From Kutzneria sp. CA-103260 (GTDB taxonomy: Bacteria > Actinomycetota > Actinomycetes > Mycobacteriales > Pseudonocardiaceae): 64,000 bases of DNA. Below, piece after piece: positions 40,147 through 49,262 of the stretch. Position 1 is the first letter of the stretch, and each line of letters starts with the position of its first letter. The position numbers and the translations under genes were made by a program. A model generated the notes under the pieces. It had not been told where the DNA came from. It saw nothing but the letters and a program-made list of their open reading frames with translations, and did not search any database. The stretch spans positions 8,308,001 to 8,372,000 of the forward strand of contig NZ_CP073318.1 in assembly GCF_018263855.1 (NCBI RefSeq), written 5' to 3'.

Positions 40147-40610
40147 TAGTAGTTCCCCGCCCGATTCACGCCACCGTGGGCATCCTTGTCAGAGCCCTGG
40201 TAGCCCTTGACACTGGAATTGATCGCTTCGATGAGCGCGTCCAGATTGTTGGCGAACGCCAGCAACTGGCCGTTGGCGGAATCCGGGCCGCCGGACTGGA
40301 TCGCCATGTTGCGCTGGGCGATCTGCTGCGCGTATCCGCCGCCGATCGGCATCTGCGACGAGTTCTGGAACCTGGCCCGCGCCTGAGCCGTGATCTGCTT
40401 GATCTCGGTCAGCTTGTCGTTGATGACCTTGGCGGTGTTCTCGTCGACGGCGAACTGGCCCGTCTGGGCCGCGCCGGACATGCCGTCCATCAACGCGAAG
40501 AGGCCGCCGAACCAGCCGCTGTTGCCGTTCTGCGCGTTCACCTGCTGCGCGTAATCAAACGTCCGCTGGGCCGCTGGGTCCATCGGCTGCTGTGCCCCTG
40601 GCGTCGACAT
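40146..40610 (-). CDS. Small helical protein, possible WXG100-like ESX partner
   Basis: A 154-residue protein with no signal peptide or membrane segment. It is rich in Ala/Gln/Asn and largely helical (FAVDENTAKVINDKLTEIKQ, then GQLLAFANNLDALIEAINSS), with SGWFGGLF near residue 35 recalling a WxG turn. The ATG at 40610 has GGGGAGAGG directly upstream. It is the first gene of the block that runs into the DUF3558, PPE-like and EspG genes. A role as secreted ESX partner is inference from position; the family is not identified. Confidence 0.6.
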   Translation of the reverse strand: MSTPGAQQPMDPAAQRTFDYAQQVNAQNGNSGWFGGLFALMDGMSGAAQTGQFAVDENTAKVINDKLTEIKQITAQARARFQNSSQMPIGGGYAQQIAQRNMAIQSGGPDSANGQLLAFANNLDALIEAINSSVKGYQGSDKDAHGGVNRAGNY

Positions 40611-40708
40611 GCCTCTCCCCACCCTGAGTGCTGACGGATCCTGATGCTAGCGAATCGGCCACTCGGACGCAGAAAGGTTCACCAAGGTTCCCTCGCGGGA
40701 AAAAATCA

Positions 40709-41872
40709 TCAGAGCCGGGCGAGCACCGCCTTGGCCACCGGGGTGAGCAGGCGTTTGACCGTTTCGCGGTCGCCGGCGGCGGCCCCGCCGGTGGAAAGGG
40801 TGATCACCGATCGGCCGGTGCGGAACGTCAGGTTCCAGGTCGACGGCCCTGTATCGGTAAGGCAGGCCGGTCCGTCACCAAGAGTCACGCCCAGAGTCAC
40901 GGTCGACGGGCCGCACAGCGACCGGCTCTCCTGGGCAGTCCACTGTGGTTTGTCCCACACCGTCATGTCGAGCCGGATGTCCCGGTACTGCGGACCGAGC
41001 GCGCCGTCGGGCACCACGTTGGACCGCACGCAGCTGGCGGCGGTGCGCAGCCCGGTCTCCCCGTCGCTCTGCGGCACGCTGGCGAAGCCGGCGTCGTTGT
41101 ACTCCAGCACCAGCGACGAGGGCCCGCCCGGATAGGCCAGCTGGAAGGCGTCCGAGGCGAGCAGCGCGCACGGGCTCTTCACGCCGTCGAACGGCGCGGT
41201 GTGCCGGTACACGGCGGGCCCGGACGGCCCGGCGACCACGGCGTCGACCACCGACCTGGTCACGTCGAGCACGAACTGGTGCTGGTCGCGGTCGCCGTAC
41301 AGCGGCTTGCGCAGCTCGAAGGTGATGGCCACGGCCAGCCGGGGCCGGCCGATCACGGTGGTCCAGCCGGAACCGTCCCGGTAGGACGACACCTCCAGCC
41401 CGCGGTCGTGCAGCACGATGGCGTTGTTCTGGGTCGGCCAGGACCGGGTCTGGTCCACCTTGTCCGAGGTGGCGAACGGGGTCTGCTGCACGGTGACGTT
41501 GAGCTCGTCGCCGCCGAGCAGCGTGTACCGGCAGTTGCTGATCGAGTCCAGGCCGCCCTGCGGCACGGCGGCCTCGGCCGGCACGTTGCCGTCGAGGTGG
41601 CTGTCGATGAACGAGGAGCCGGGGTCGATGCGCACGCCCAGGTCGCCGAGGGTGCGCGTGGACAGCAGGGCGCACGCGTCATAGGCGGCGGTGTCGCCGT
41701 AGTTCAGCGGCTCCCCGCCGCCCGGCTCCTGCACCACGACCGGGTGGCCGACCGGCGGCAGGTCCCCGGGCTGGGACTGCGGGGCGGCGTCGCTGCCGCC
41801 GGCGACCACGGCGACGAGCACCAGAACAACGGCGGCGGCCGCGGCGGCCATCAGCCACCCGAAGCGCTGCAT
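40709..41872 (-). CDS. Membrane-anchored protein with two DUF3558-like halves
   Basis: A 387-residue protein. Residues 1-28 form an N-terminal anchor (MQRFGWLMAAAAAAVVLVLV). Two domains follow, each opening with a DUF3558-like Cys-containing motif: YDACALLSTRTLGDLGV with SNCRYTLLGG, and KSPCALLASDAFQLAYPG with AASCVRSNVVPDG. The C terminus has RSVITLSTGGAAAGDRETV. The ATG at 41872 has GGAG 6 nt upstream; the longer upstream frame lacks a signal. Such a tandem arrangement is unusual for the family. It is probably extracytoplasmic; function unknown. Confidence 0.75.
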   Translation of the reverse strand: MQRFGWLMAAAAAAVVLVLVAVVAGGSDAAPQSQPGDLPPVGHPVVVQEPGGGEPLNYGDTAAYDACALLSTRTLGDLGVRIDPGSSFIDSHLDGNVPAEAAVPQGGLDSISNCRYTLLGGDELNVTVQQTPFATSDKVDQTRSWPTQNNAIVLHDRGLEVSSYRDGSGWTTVIGRPRLAVAITFELRKPLYGDRDQHQFVLDVTRSVVDAVVAGPSGPAVYRHTAPFDGVKSPCALLASDAFQLAYPGGPSSLVLEYNDAGFASVPQSDGETGLRTAASCVRSNVVPDGALGPQYRDIRLDMTVWDKPQWTAQESRSLCGPSTVTLGVTLGDGPACLTDTGPSTWNLTFRTGRSVITLSTGGAAAGDRETVKRLLTPVAKAVLARL

Positions 41873-41931
41873 CAGGGACTCCAGGGAACACCGAGAGCGA
41901 CAGGGACGGCGCAGACGGTAGCCCCTGGCGA

Positions 41932-42453
41932 TCACGGTGTGGCCGGCAGCCTCCCGTCGGCCACGAAGGCCGCCTTGAGTGCGTCGTAGCACGCCGTCTC
42001 GGCGTCTTTGCCCTGGTCGACGTCGATCTGGACGCTGGAGTGGGCGGTGGCGGCGAGGTACAGCGAGCAGCCCGGCGCGTCGGTCTTGATGACCTTTTTG
42101 CCGGCCCGCCCGTGCACCGAGGTGACCGTCACACCAGGCGGAAGGGCCAGGTCACCGAGGCCGACCTGGGTGAACAGGCTGATGGACAGGTAGTAGTCGT
42201 CGCCGAGCAGCCAGCCGCACGAGCTGGACGCCGACACATTCACCCCATTGTGTGCATCTGTGGTGATGCCGAGCGCGCCGCGACCCGACTGGTCGATCAG
42301 CCCGCACGGGTCGACGCCGTCCAGCGACGCCGGCCGGTTCGATGAGATCCCGGCCACGCCGGGAGTTCCCGACGAGGCGGGCGTGTTCGCACCGGATGAG
42401 CAGGCCGCGAGCAGGAACAGGCCGCCGACCAGCAGGGCCGCACGTGGGGACAT
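41932..42453 (-). CDS. DUF3558 lipoprotein
   Basis: A 173-residue lipoprotein: signal MSPRAALLVGGLFL with lipobox LAAC, a Ser/Thr/Gly linker, then the DUF3558 domain (GVDPCGLIDQSGRGALGI, SSSCGWLLGDDYYLSISLFT, DAPGCSLYLAATAHSSVQID, TACYDALKAAFVADGRLP). It starts a minus-strand run of DUF3558-type genes and may be cotranscribed with the double-domain gene 59 nt downstream. Four Cys are placed as in the shorter paralogue at 39616. Function unknown. Confidence 0.85.
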   Translation of the reverse strand: MSPRAALLVGGLFLLAACSSGANTPASSGTPGVAGISSNRPASLDGVDPCGLIDQSGRGALGITTDAHNGVNVSASSSCGWLLGDDYYLSISLFTQVGLGDLALPPGVTVTSVHGRAGKKVIKTDAPGCSLYLAATAHSSVQIDVDQGKDAETACYDALKAAFVADGRLPATP

Positions 42454-42589
42454 GGCGCAGACCCTAGCCGTCGTCGATCACCTACGGAGGCGTAACCGAC
42501 GGTGGCGTAGGTCGAGGTCAGCGGTGCATCCTCTTCAGTTGGTTGGCCTGTCCAACCTTTTTTGTGGGGGTTGTGGAGGAGGGAAGGCA

Positions 42590-43354
42590 GTGCAGCACCA
42601 TCGCTTCACCACGTTCGTGGCCGTCGGCGACAGCTTCACCGAGGGGTTGGAGGACCTGGGCCCGGACGGCCAGGCCTACCGGGGCTGGGCCGATCGGCTG
42701 GCCGAGCTGCTGGCCGCGGACGCGCCGGAGTTCCGCTACGCCAACCTGGCCGTGCGCAGTCGCAAGATGCGGGAGATCCTGGCCGACCAGGTGCCGGTGG
42801 CCGCGGCCATGAAGGCGGACCTGGTGTCGCTGTGCGCCGGCACCAACGACATCATCCGGCCCGGCAGCGACCCGGACGGGGTGGCCCGGCTGTTCGAGGA
42901 GGCCGTCACCCAGCTGACCGCGGCCGGCAGCCATGTGGTGATCTTCACCGGGATGGACACCAAGGGCACGCCGGTGCTGGGCCGGCTGCGCGGCAAGATC
43001 GCCACCTACAACGGGCACCTGCGGGCCATCGCCGACCGCCACGGCGCCACCGTGGTCGACCTGTGGCCGCTGGAGATGTTGCGCGACTCCCGGGCCTGGG
43101 CCGCCGACCGGCTGCACCCCTCACCCGAAGGGCATCGCCGGCTGGCCCTGCTGGTGGCCGACCGGCTCGGCATCGAGGCTGGTTCGTGGGACGAGCCGTG
43201 GCCGCCGGCGCCGCCGCTGGCTCCGATGGCCCAACGACGTGCGGACCTGCGCTGGGCCAAGGAGTTCTTCGTGCCGTGGATCGGCCGGCGGCTGCGTGGC
43301 GTGACCTCGGGCGACGGCCTCACGGCGAAGCGGCCGGAGCTCAGCGAGCTCTGA
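42590..43354 (+). CDS. SGNH/GDSL-family hydrolase
   Basis: A 254-residue hydrolase without signal peptide, so cytoplasmic. The SGNH blocks are visible: VAVGDSFTEG (nucleophile Ser, block I), CAGTNDI (block III Asn) and DRLHPSPEGHRRLA (Asp/His dyad). The GTG at 42590 follows GGAGGAGGGAAGG; the frame upstream covers the divergent DUF3558 promoter and is not coding. The family includes lipases and acetyl-esterases; substrate unknown. Single gene, divergent from the DUF3558 cluster. Confidence 0.9.
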   Translation: MQHHRFTTFVAVGDSFTEGLEDLGPDGQAYRGWADRLAELLAADAPEFRYANLAVRSRKMREILADQVPVAAAMKADLVSLCAGTNDIIRPGSDPDGVARLFEEAVTQLTAAGSHVVIFTGMDTKGTPVLGRLRGKIATYNGHLRAIADRHGATVVDLWPLEMLRDSRAWAADRLHPSPEGHRRLALLVADRLGIEAGSWDEPWPPAPPLAPMAQRRADLRWAKEFFVPWIGRRLRGVTSGDGLTAKRPELSEL

Positions 43355-43501
43355 GCGGAATCCGATCCGCCGGCGGTCGAATCTGCGAGGCGGTGGACCC
43401 TGCCGGGCGAAGCCCGGCCTCGGGGGTCTGGGGGTCGCCCCCCAGAACAAATGACGGACGACGTGGCCCGCGCTTTCCGCGGGCACACGTCGCCCAGAGT
43501 C

Positions 43502-43546
43502 TGTGTGGTTCCTACCTGACCCCCAGGCGCAGGTAGGAACCACACA
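43502..43546. terminator. Convergent-gene hairpin terminator
   Basis: TGTGTGGTTCCTACCTG and its exact complement CAGGTAGGAACCACACA form a 17-bp stem with an 11-nt loop. It lies in the 348-bp gap 43355-43702 between convergent SGNH and SARP genes. A second, shorter hairpin (CTGGGGG/CCCCCAG) occurs near 43428-43445. No gene is seen in the gap. Confidence 0.8.
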
Positions 43547-43702
43547 ACGGGTCCGGCCGACGCTCTCCCCGAACATCGGCTGAACCACCCCGGGTGACCA
43601 GACCCCCTCTTGGTCCCTTCGCGTCACCCGCGCACAGCCGCTCGATGCCGTCGGCATCGAGCGGTGTCTGCATTCACGCTTTCACATTCCGCAGCGCGGG
43701 CA

Positions 43703-46531
43703 CTAAACGTCGGCTAAACCGGCCAGCAGACCCTCGACGGCGTCGGCGTAGGGCGAGCGCATCCGGCGGTAGACCGTGAGCGCGAGGTTGAGTTCGAGCC
43801 GGGCGGCCTGGCCCCGGCCCTGCTCCAGGTGCAACTCGCCGAGCTGGTGGTGCAGCATCGCCTCGACGTAGGCCATGCCGTAGGTCTGGGCCAGTCGCAG
43901 GCCGTCGCGGGCGTAGCCCTCGGCCTCGTCGTAGCGGCCCAGCTGCCGGCTCACCCAGCACAGGTTGGCCAGCGAGCGGGCGCCGTCCTCGTGGTTGCCG
44001 CCGGACTCGTGCAGTGCCAGCGCCCGCCGGTAGAAGTCGAACGCCGGCTCGTCCTGGCCGCGGTCCTGGGCCAGCACGCCGAGGTTGTTCAGCGCGATGG
44101 CCTCACCCTGGCCGTCGCCGATCCGCCGGTAGAGGTCCAGCGAGGTGCGCAGGTAGGTCTCGGCCTCGTCGAACCGGCGCAGCTCGGCCAGGATGCCGCC
44201 GAGGTTGTCGCCGGCGATGGCCACCAGCGCCGGGTCGTCCAGCTCGACGGCGATCCGGTGGGCCTGCTGGTAGCGCCCCAGCGCCAGCTCGAACTCGCCG
44301 ACCAGCTCGGCGGCGTTGCCCAGGCCCCTCAGCATGCGCGACTCACCGTCCCGGTCGCGGCTGGCCCGCGCGCCGCGCAGACCCAGCTCGAACAGCATGG
44401 CCCAGTCGGATGTCAGACCCCTGAGGTACACATAGGTGCGCAGGCACAGCGCGAGCTGCCAGGTGTGTCTGTGCAGTCCCAACGCCGCGCCCAGCCGCAC
44501 GGCGGCCACCAGGTTCGGCCACTCCGCGTCGAACCAGCGCAGCGCCTGTTCGGCTGAGGCCAGCATCGGCGTGTCGGCGATCTCACCGGAGACCGTCGGC
44601 TCGTGGGCGTCTCGGGGCGGGCGGACCAGCCGGTGCGCCCGGTCGGCGACAAGGAGGTAGTAGTCCAACAACTTCTCGGCGGCGCGGGCCCGCTGCCGGT
44701 CGGTCAGCTCCGCGCCGGCGACCTCGCGGGCGTGCAGCCGGATCAGGTCGTGCAGCGTGTAACGGTCGGCCCGGGTCTCGGTGAGCAGGTGCGCGCTGGC
44801 CAGCTCGCGCAGCCGGCGCCGGGCGGTCACCAGGTCGGCCCCGGTCAGCGCGGCGATCACGTGCGGGGTCACCGAGGTGCCCTCGTGCACGCCGATCGCG
44901 CGGAAGGTCTCGGCCAGGTCGGGGTGCAGCGTCCGATAGGAGACGTCAAACGCGCCGCGCACGCTGGTGTCGGCGTCCTCCAGGTCGAGGGCGCGCAGCC
45001 GGTACTGCTCGTCGGCCAGCTCGGCCACCAGGTCCTCAACGGTCCACTGTGGACTGGCGGCCAGCCGGGCAGCGGCGATGCGCAGCGCCAGCGGCAGGTG
45101 TCCACACAGCGCGGCCAGCCGGCGCAGCGAGTCGATCTCGGCGCTGCGGCGCTGGTGCCCGGTGGAGAAGTCCAGCAGCCGCACCGACGCCTCGCTGGAC
45201 AGCGTGGTCATCGCGAGCAGCCGCGCGCCGCCGCGAGCGACCAGGCCGTCCAGCCGGCGACGGCTGGTGACCACCACCAGCGAGCCGGAGCCGGCTGGCA
45301 GCAGCGGCCGGACCTGCTCGGAGTCGCGGGCGTCGTCCAGCAGCACCAGCACCCGACGCTCGGCCAGCAGCGACCGGTAGAGCCCAGCGCGCTCGTTGAG
45401 GTCCAGCGGGATGGCCTCGGCCGGCACGCCCAGGGCCAGCAGGAACTGGGTCAGCACTTCGGCCGGCGAGGTCGGCTCGTGGCCGGCGTCGAAACCCCGC
45501 AGCGCGGCGAACAGCTGGCCGTCGGGGAATCCGGCGGCGTTGCGGTGGGCCCAGGTCAGGGCCAGTGCGGTCTTGCCGATGCCGGCCGGGCCGACCACGC
45601 CGGCGACGGTGATCGCACCCTCCACGCCGCCGCTGTGCTGGAGGCCGTCCAGCCAGGCCAGCTCCACGTCCCGGCCGGCGAACGCGCTGGTGGCGGCGGG
45701 CAGCTGGGCCGGGATGACCGGGCCGTAGACCTGCCGGTTCTTGGGCGCCGCCGGCACCGGCAGCCGCAGCGCCGGGTCGTCGCGCAGCACCTGCTCGTGC
45801 AGCTGCCGCAGCTCGGGGCCGGGATCGATGCCCAGCTCCTCGGTGGCGTAGCGGTGGAAGCGCCGGTACGAGACCAGGGCGTCGATGCGCCGCGCGGACC
45901 GGTACTGGGCCAGCATCAGCAGGCTGAGCAGCCGCTCCCGGAAGGGGTGGTCGTCGACGAGCCGGCGCAGCTCGCCGATCACCTCGGCGTGCCGGCCCAG
46001 CTCCAGGTCGGCGGCGATGCGCTCCTCGACCGCGGCCAGCCGCAGCTCGTCGATGTCGGGCTGGCCGGTCTGCAGCTGGGCGCCGGCCAGCAGCGGGCCC
46101 CGCCACAGGTCGAGGGCCCGGCCGAGCAGGGCGGCCCGCTCGGCGGCGGGCTGGCCGCTGGCCTCGCCGATCATCTGCTTGGCCCGGTGCAGGTCGACCA
46201 GCTCGGGCTGCACCTGGAGCACATAGCCGGGCGGCTGGGTGCGGATGGACGCGTTGCCGCCGGCCTTGGCCAGAATGCGCCGGAGTTTGGAGACATAACC
46301 GTGCACGATGGTGCGTGCGGTCTCGGGCGGGTCGTCGCCCCACAATGCATCGACAATTCGGTCAAAAGGGACGACCTGATTCGCGTCGAGCACCAACAGC
46401 GCGAGCAGGCTGCGCACGCCGGATCCGCCGAGCGCCGCGGGGCGCCCGTCGACCAGCAGCTGTACCGGGCCGAGCACACCGAACTCGAGCATGGCACCTG
46501 CTCGCTCGACGGTCGTGGACGGCAGCATCAT
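43703..46531 (-). CDS. SARP-family regulator: winged HTH + BTAD + NB-ARC + TPR (AfsR-like)
   Basis: A 942-residue transcriptional activator. Residues 15-110 are the OmpR-type winged HTH of SARPs (LEFGVLGPVQLLVDGRPAAL, PFDRIVDALWGDDPPETART). The BTAD follows to about 255 (ALDLWRGPLL, SYRRFHRYATEELGIDPGPE). NB-ARC has P-loop GPAGIGKT at 314-321, Walker B VLVLLDDA and CGHLPLALRIAA. The C-terminal third is TPR repeats (ALNNLGVLAQDRGQDEPAFD). The ATG at 46531 has AGGGAG 9 nt upstream; Met14 is the alternative. SARPs often control secondary metabolism, but no biosynthetic cluster is in the window. Confidence 0.92.
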   Translation of the reverse strand: MMLPSTTVERAGAMLEFGVLGPVQLLVDGRPAALGGSGVRSLLALLVLDANQVVPFDRIVDALWGDDPPETARTIVHGYVSKLRRILAKAGGNASIRTQPPGYVLQVQPELVDLHRAKQMIGEASGQPAAERAALLGRALDLWRGPLLAGAQLQTGQPDIDELRLAAVEERIAADLELGRHAEVIGELRRLVDDHPFRERLLSLLMLAQYRSARRIDALVSYRRFHRYATEELGIDPGPELRQLHEQVLRDDPALRLPVPAAPKNRQVYGPVIPAQLPAATSAFAGRDVELAWLDGLQHSGGVEGAITVAGVVGPAGIGKTALALTWAHRNAAGFPDGQLFAALRGFDAGHEPTSPAEVLTQFLLALGVPAEAIPLDLNERAGLYRSLLAERRVLVLLDDARDSEQVRPLLPAGSGSLVVVTSRRRLDGLVARGGARLLAMTTLSSEASVRLLDFSTGHQRRSAEIDSLRRLAALCGHLPLALRIAAARLAASPQWTVEDLVAELADEQYRLRALDLEDADTSVRGAFDVSYRTLHPDLAETFRAIGVHEGTSVTPHVIAALTGADLVTARRRLRELASAHLLTETRADRYTLHDLIRLHAREVAGAELTDRQRARAAEKLLDYYLLVADRAHRLVRPPRDAHEPTVSGEIADTPMLASAEQALRWFDAEWPNLVAAVRLGAALGLHRHTWQLALCLRTYVYLRGLTSDWAMLFELGLRGARASRDRDGESRMLRGLGNAAELVGEFELALGRYQQAHRIAVELDDPALVAIAGDNLGGILAELRRFDEAETYLRTSLDLYRRIGDGQGEAIALNNLGVLAQDRGQDEPAFDFYRRALALHESGGNHEDGARSLANLCWVSRQLGRYDEAEGYARDGLRLAQTYGMAYVEAMLHHQLGELHLEQGRGQAARLELNLALTVYRRMRSPYADAVEGLLAGLADV

Positions 46532-46618
46532 CGGGGGCAGCTCCCTGAGGCGAGCGATGCGTCCAACTTACGGGAACCTGATAACCATTCGTGAGACGTC
46601 TCCCCGGAACGGTCTAGT

Positions 46619-46643
46619 AAATCGCTACTCAGCGTAGCGATTT
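46619..46643. promoter_or_regulatory. Inverted repeat between the two SARP-type genes
   Basis: AAATCGCTA-CTCAGCG-TAGCGATTT has perfect 9-bp arms. It is flanked, not quite symmetrically, by GGTCTA (46611) and TAGACC (46654). It lies in the 175-bp gap upstream of the first and downstream of the second gene, so it may be an operator or a terminator. Confidence 0.5.
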
Positions 46644-46706
46644 GCCCGCTGGTTAGACCTATCGTGTTATTCCACCACAGACGCGCGACCGGGCCCGCAA
46701 GTTCCC

Positions 46707-49262
46707 TCAGCCGAGCAACTTCGCCAGCCGCGCCCGCACACTGGCCACCCACGGCGTGCCGATGTGGCCGAACGAGCGCAGCGCTTCCTCCCACACCGCG
46801 CGGGCCGCCAGCTTGTCGCCGCGGTCCAGGTAGACGTCGCCGAGGCCGCGCACCGCGTAGCCCTCACGCAGCGCCGTGCCGCTGACCCGGGACAGCCGCA
46901 CGGCCTCGGTGAAGCAGGCCTCGGCGTGGTCCAGCCAGCCGGCGGCGCGGTTGGTCTCACCCAGGTGCACCCGCACCCAGGCCTGCCGCTCCTGGTCGTC
47001 GTAGTGCTGGTAGATGCGCAGCGCCTGCTGGTTGTAGGCCAACGAGGCCTCGTAGTCGCCGCTGAGCCTGGCCAGCTCGCCCAGCGTGCTCAGCGGCTGG
47101 GCCTGCCGGTAGCGGTCGCCGAGCAGCCGGTACAGCGCGAGCGACTGGCGGGACAGCGCCACCGCCTCGTCATGCCGGCCCACGTGGAACAGCGCCGACG
47201 CCGCGAAGGCCGAGCCCAGGGCCACCACCGGCAGGTCGCCGTCGCCCTCGGCCAGCCGGCGGCACGCCTCGTGCTCGGCCAGGGCCCGCTCGTGCTCGCC
47301 GAGCCGCCCGTAGAGCAGGCCGAGGCCGTGGTGCATGAGGGCCTGGCCGTTACGGTCACCGGCCGCCTTGGCCGCGGCCAGCCCCAGCTCGTGGCCGGTC
47401 CGCCAGTCCTCCCACGGGCAGTGCGTGGCCAGGAAGTCCAGCTGCAACCGGGCCAACTGCCAGACCCGGGTGTGGAAACAGGCCTGGTGGGCGTTGCGCA
47501 GCACCGAGATCAGGTTGCCCCGCTCGCGTTCGAACCAGGCCAGCGCGTGGGCCCGGGTCTCCAGCCGGGGCGTGGCCACGATCGAGCACAGCGAGGGGCT
47601 GAGCGAGTCGGCCGGCGGGCGGATCAGGCGGCGCGCCCGGTCGGAGACCACGCAGTAGTACTCCAGCACCCGGGCCCCGATGGTGAACGCCTCGGCCTGG
47701 GTCAGCTCGGCGAAGGCGACCTCGCGGGCGTGCAGGCGGACGAGGTCGTGCATGGTGAACCAGTCCTGGCTGGTCTCGGTGACCAGGTGGGCCGCGCTCA
47801 GCGCCCGCAGCGCGGCGCGGGCGGCGCTGACCGGGCTGCCGGACATGGCGGCCAGCAGGTGCGGCCCGAAGTTGGCACCGGGGAAGAAGCCGAGCAGCCG
47901 GAACACCGAGGCGTACTCCGGGGGCAGCGTGCGGTAGGAGACGTCGAACGCCCGCCGCACGCTGACCTGCATGTCGTCGTCGGCGTCCTCGATGTCCAGG
48001 ACCTGCAGCCGATGCCGCTCGTCGGCCAGCTCGTCGGCCAGCCGGGCCAGTGCCCCGGTCGGGGCCATCGCCAGCCGGGCCCCGACGATGCGCAGGGCCA
48101 GCGGAAGATGACCACAAAGGTTTGCAATTCGTGAGGCGTTCACCGGATCGCGCTGCGACCACGGGATGTCCGACACCTCGTCGAGCAGCCGCACCGCCTG
48201 CGGGCCGGGCAGCGTGCCCACCGGCACGTACGCGGCGCCGTCCCGCGCGACCAGTCCATCCAGCCGACGACGGCTGGTCACCACAGTCAGCGGGCCGCGG
48301 CCGCCGGGCAGCAGCGGCCGGACCTGCTCGGAGTCACGGGCGTCGTCCAGCAGCACCAGCATCCGCCGGCCGGCCAGCAGCGACCGGTACAGCGCGGCCC
48401 GCTCGGCCAGGTCCACCGGCACCGCCTGGGGCGCGACGCCCAGCGCGATCAGGAACCGCCGCAACACGTCCGCCGGCTCGGCCGGCGGACGGTTCTGGTC
48501 GTAGCCGCGCAGGCAGACGAACAGCTGCCCGTCGGGGAACTCCCTGGTCACCTGACCGGCCCAGGTCACGGCCAGCGCCGTCTTGCCGGTGCCGGCGGCG
48601 CCAACGACCACACCCAGCGTGGACGTGTCGGCCTGGAGCAGGCGGTCCAAGCTGGACAGCTCCTCGTGCCGGCCGGTGAAGCCGGTCGGGGCCGGCGGCA
48701 GCTGCGCCGGGGCCACCACGCCGGCGATCTCCACACTGGAGGGCTCCGGCGGCAGCAGCGACGGGTCGTCGTAGAGGATGCGGTCGTACAGGGCGCGCAG
48801 CACCGGGTCCAGCGGCAGGTCACGGCGGCCGGCCTGGATCCGCTCGTACACGGCGAGCGCCTCGGCCCGGCGGCCCTGCCGGTGCAGCTCGGTCATCTGC
48901 CGGCCGACCAGGTCCCGCCGCAGCGTGTCGGGCAGCAGCGCCAGATCGGCGGCGGAGATGGCCGTCGGGTCGTGCACGTCGATGCGCTCGGGGTTGATGC
49001 GCAGCCGGTAGCCGAAGCGCTCGGTGATCAGCTCGGTGTCGCCGCCCGGATCGGCCTTGTCCAGCAGCACGCGCAGCTCGTCGGCCGCCTCGGTGTGCTC
49101 GGTCAGCACGATCTCGTTGGGGTGCAAGGCGATTCTGGTCAGCAGCGTGCACGCCTCGGTCGAGTCGACGGCCAGTGGACCATCAACCCCGAGGATCTCG
49201 GGCCGGCCGAGCAGACGGATCAGGACACCGTCGCCGCGGACCGCCGGATGCGCGCTGGTCAC
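46707..49262 (-). CDS. SARP-like NB-ARC/TPR regulator with shortened BTAD
   Basis: An 851-residue paralogue of the neighbouring SARP. The winged-HTH part (VLIRLLGRPEILGVDGPLAV, ELITERFGYRLRINPERIDV) remains, but only the last helices of the BTAD are left (GRQMTELHRQGRRAEALAVY, DPVLRALYDRILYDDPSLL). From the start of the HTH to the P-loop GAAGTGKT is about 208 residues, against 299 in the neighbour. NB-ARC (FVCLRGYDQN, MLVLLDDARDSEQVRPLLPG) and TPRs are intact. The GTG at 49262 after GGGGGAAG is preferred; ATG at 49280 lacks a ribosome site. DNA-binding ability is uncertain. Confidence 0.85.
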   Translation of the reverse strand: MTSAHPAVRGDGVLIRLLGRPEILGVDGPLAVDSTEACTLLTRIALHPNEIVLTEHTEAADELRVLLDKADPGGDTELITERFGYRLRINPERIDVHDPTAISAADLALLPDTLRRDLVGRQMTELHRQGRRAEALAVYERIQAGRRDLPLDPVLRALYDRILYDDPSLLPPEPSSVEIAGVVAPAQLPPAPTGFTGRHEELSSLDRLLQADTSTLGVVVGAAGTGKTALAVTWAGQVTREFPDGQLFVCLRGYDQNRPPAEPADVLRRFLIALGVAPQAVPVDLAERAALYRSLLAGRRMLVLLDDARDSEQVRPLLPGGRGPLTVVTSRRRLDGLVARDGAAYVPVGTLPGPQAVRLLDEVSDIPWSQRDPVNASRIANLCGHLPLALRIVGARLAMAPTGALARLADELADERHRLQVLDIEDADDDMQVSVRRAFDVSYRTLPPEYASVFRLLGFFPGANFGPHLLAAMSGSPVSAARAALRALSAAHLVTETSQDWFTMHDLVRLHAREVAFAELTQAEAFTIGARVLEYYCVVSDRARRLIRPPADSLSPSLCSIVATPRLETRAHALAWFERERGNLISVLRNAHQACFHTRVWQLARLQLDFLATHCPWEDWRTGHELGLAAAKAAGDRNGQALMHHGLGLLYGRLGEHERALAEHEACRRLAEGDGDLPVVALGSAFAASALFHVGRHDEAVALSRQSLALYRLLGDRYRQAQPLSTLGELARLSGDYEASLAYNQQALRIYQHYDDQERQAWVRVHLGETNRAAGWLDHAEACFTEAVRLSRVSGTALREGYAVRGLGDVYLDRGDKLAARAVWEEALRSFGHIGTPWVASVRARLAKLLG

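Noticed and set aside
43703..49262. The two SARP-type genes plus the monooxygenase as a biosynthetic gene cluster
   Set aside because: No PKS, NRPS, terpene, RiPP or tailoring set is present, and the monooxygenase has its own TetR switch.
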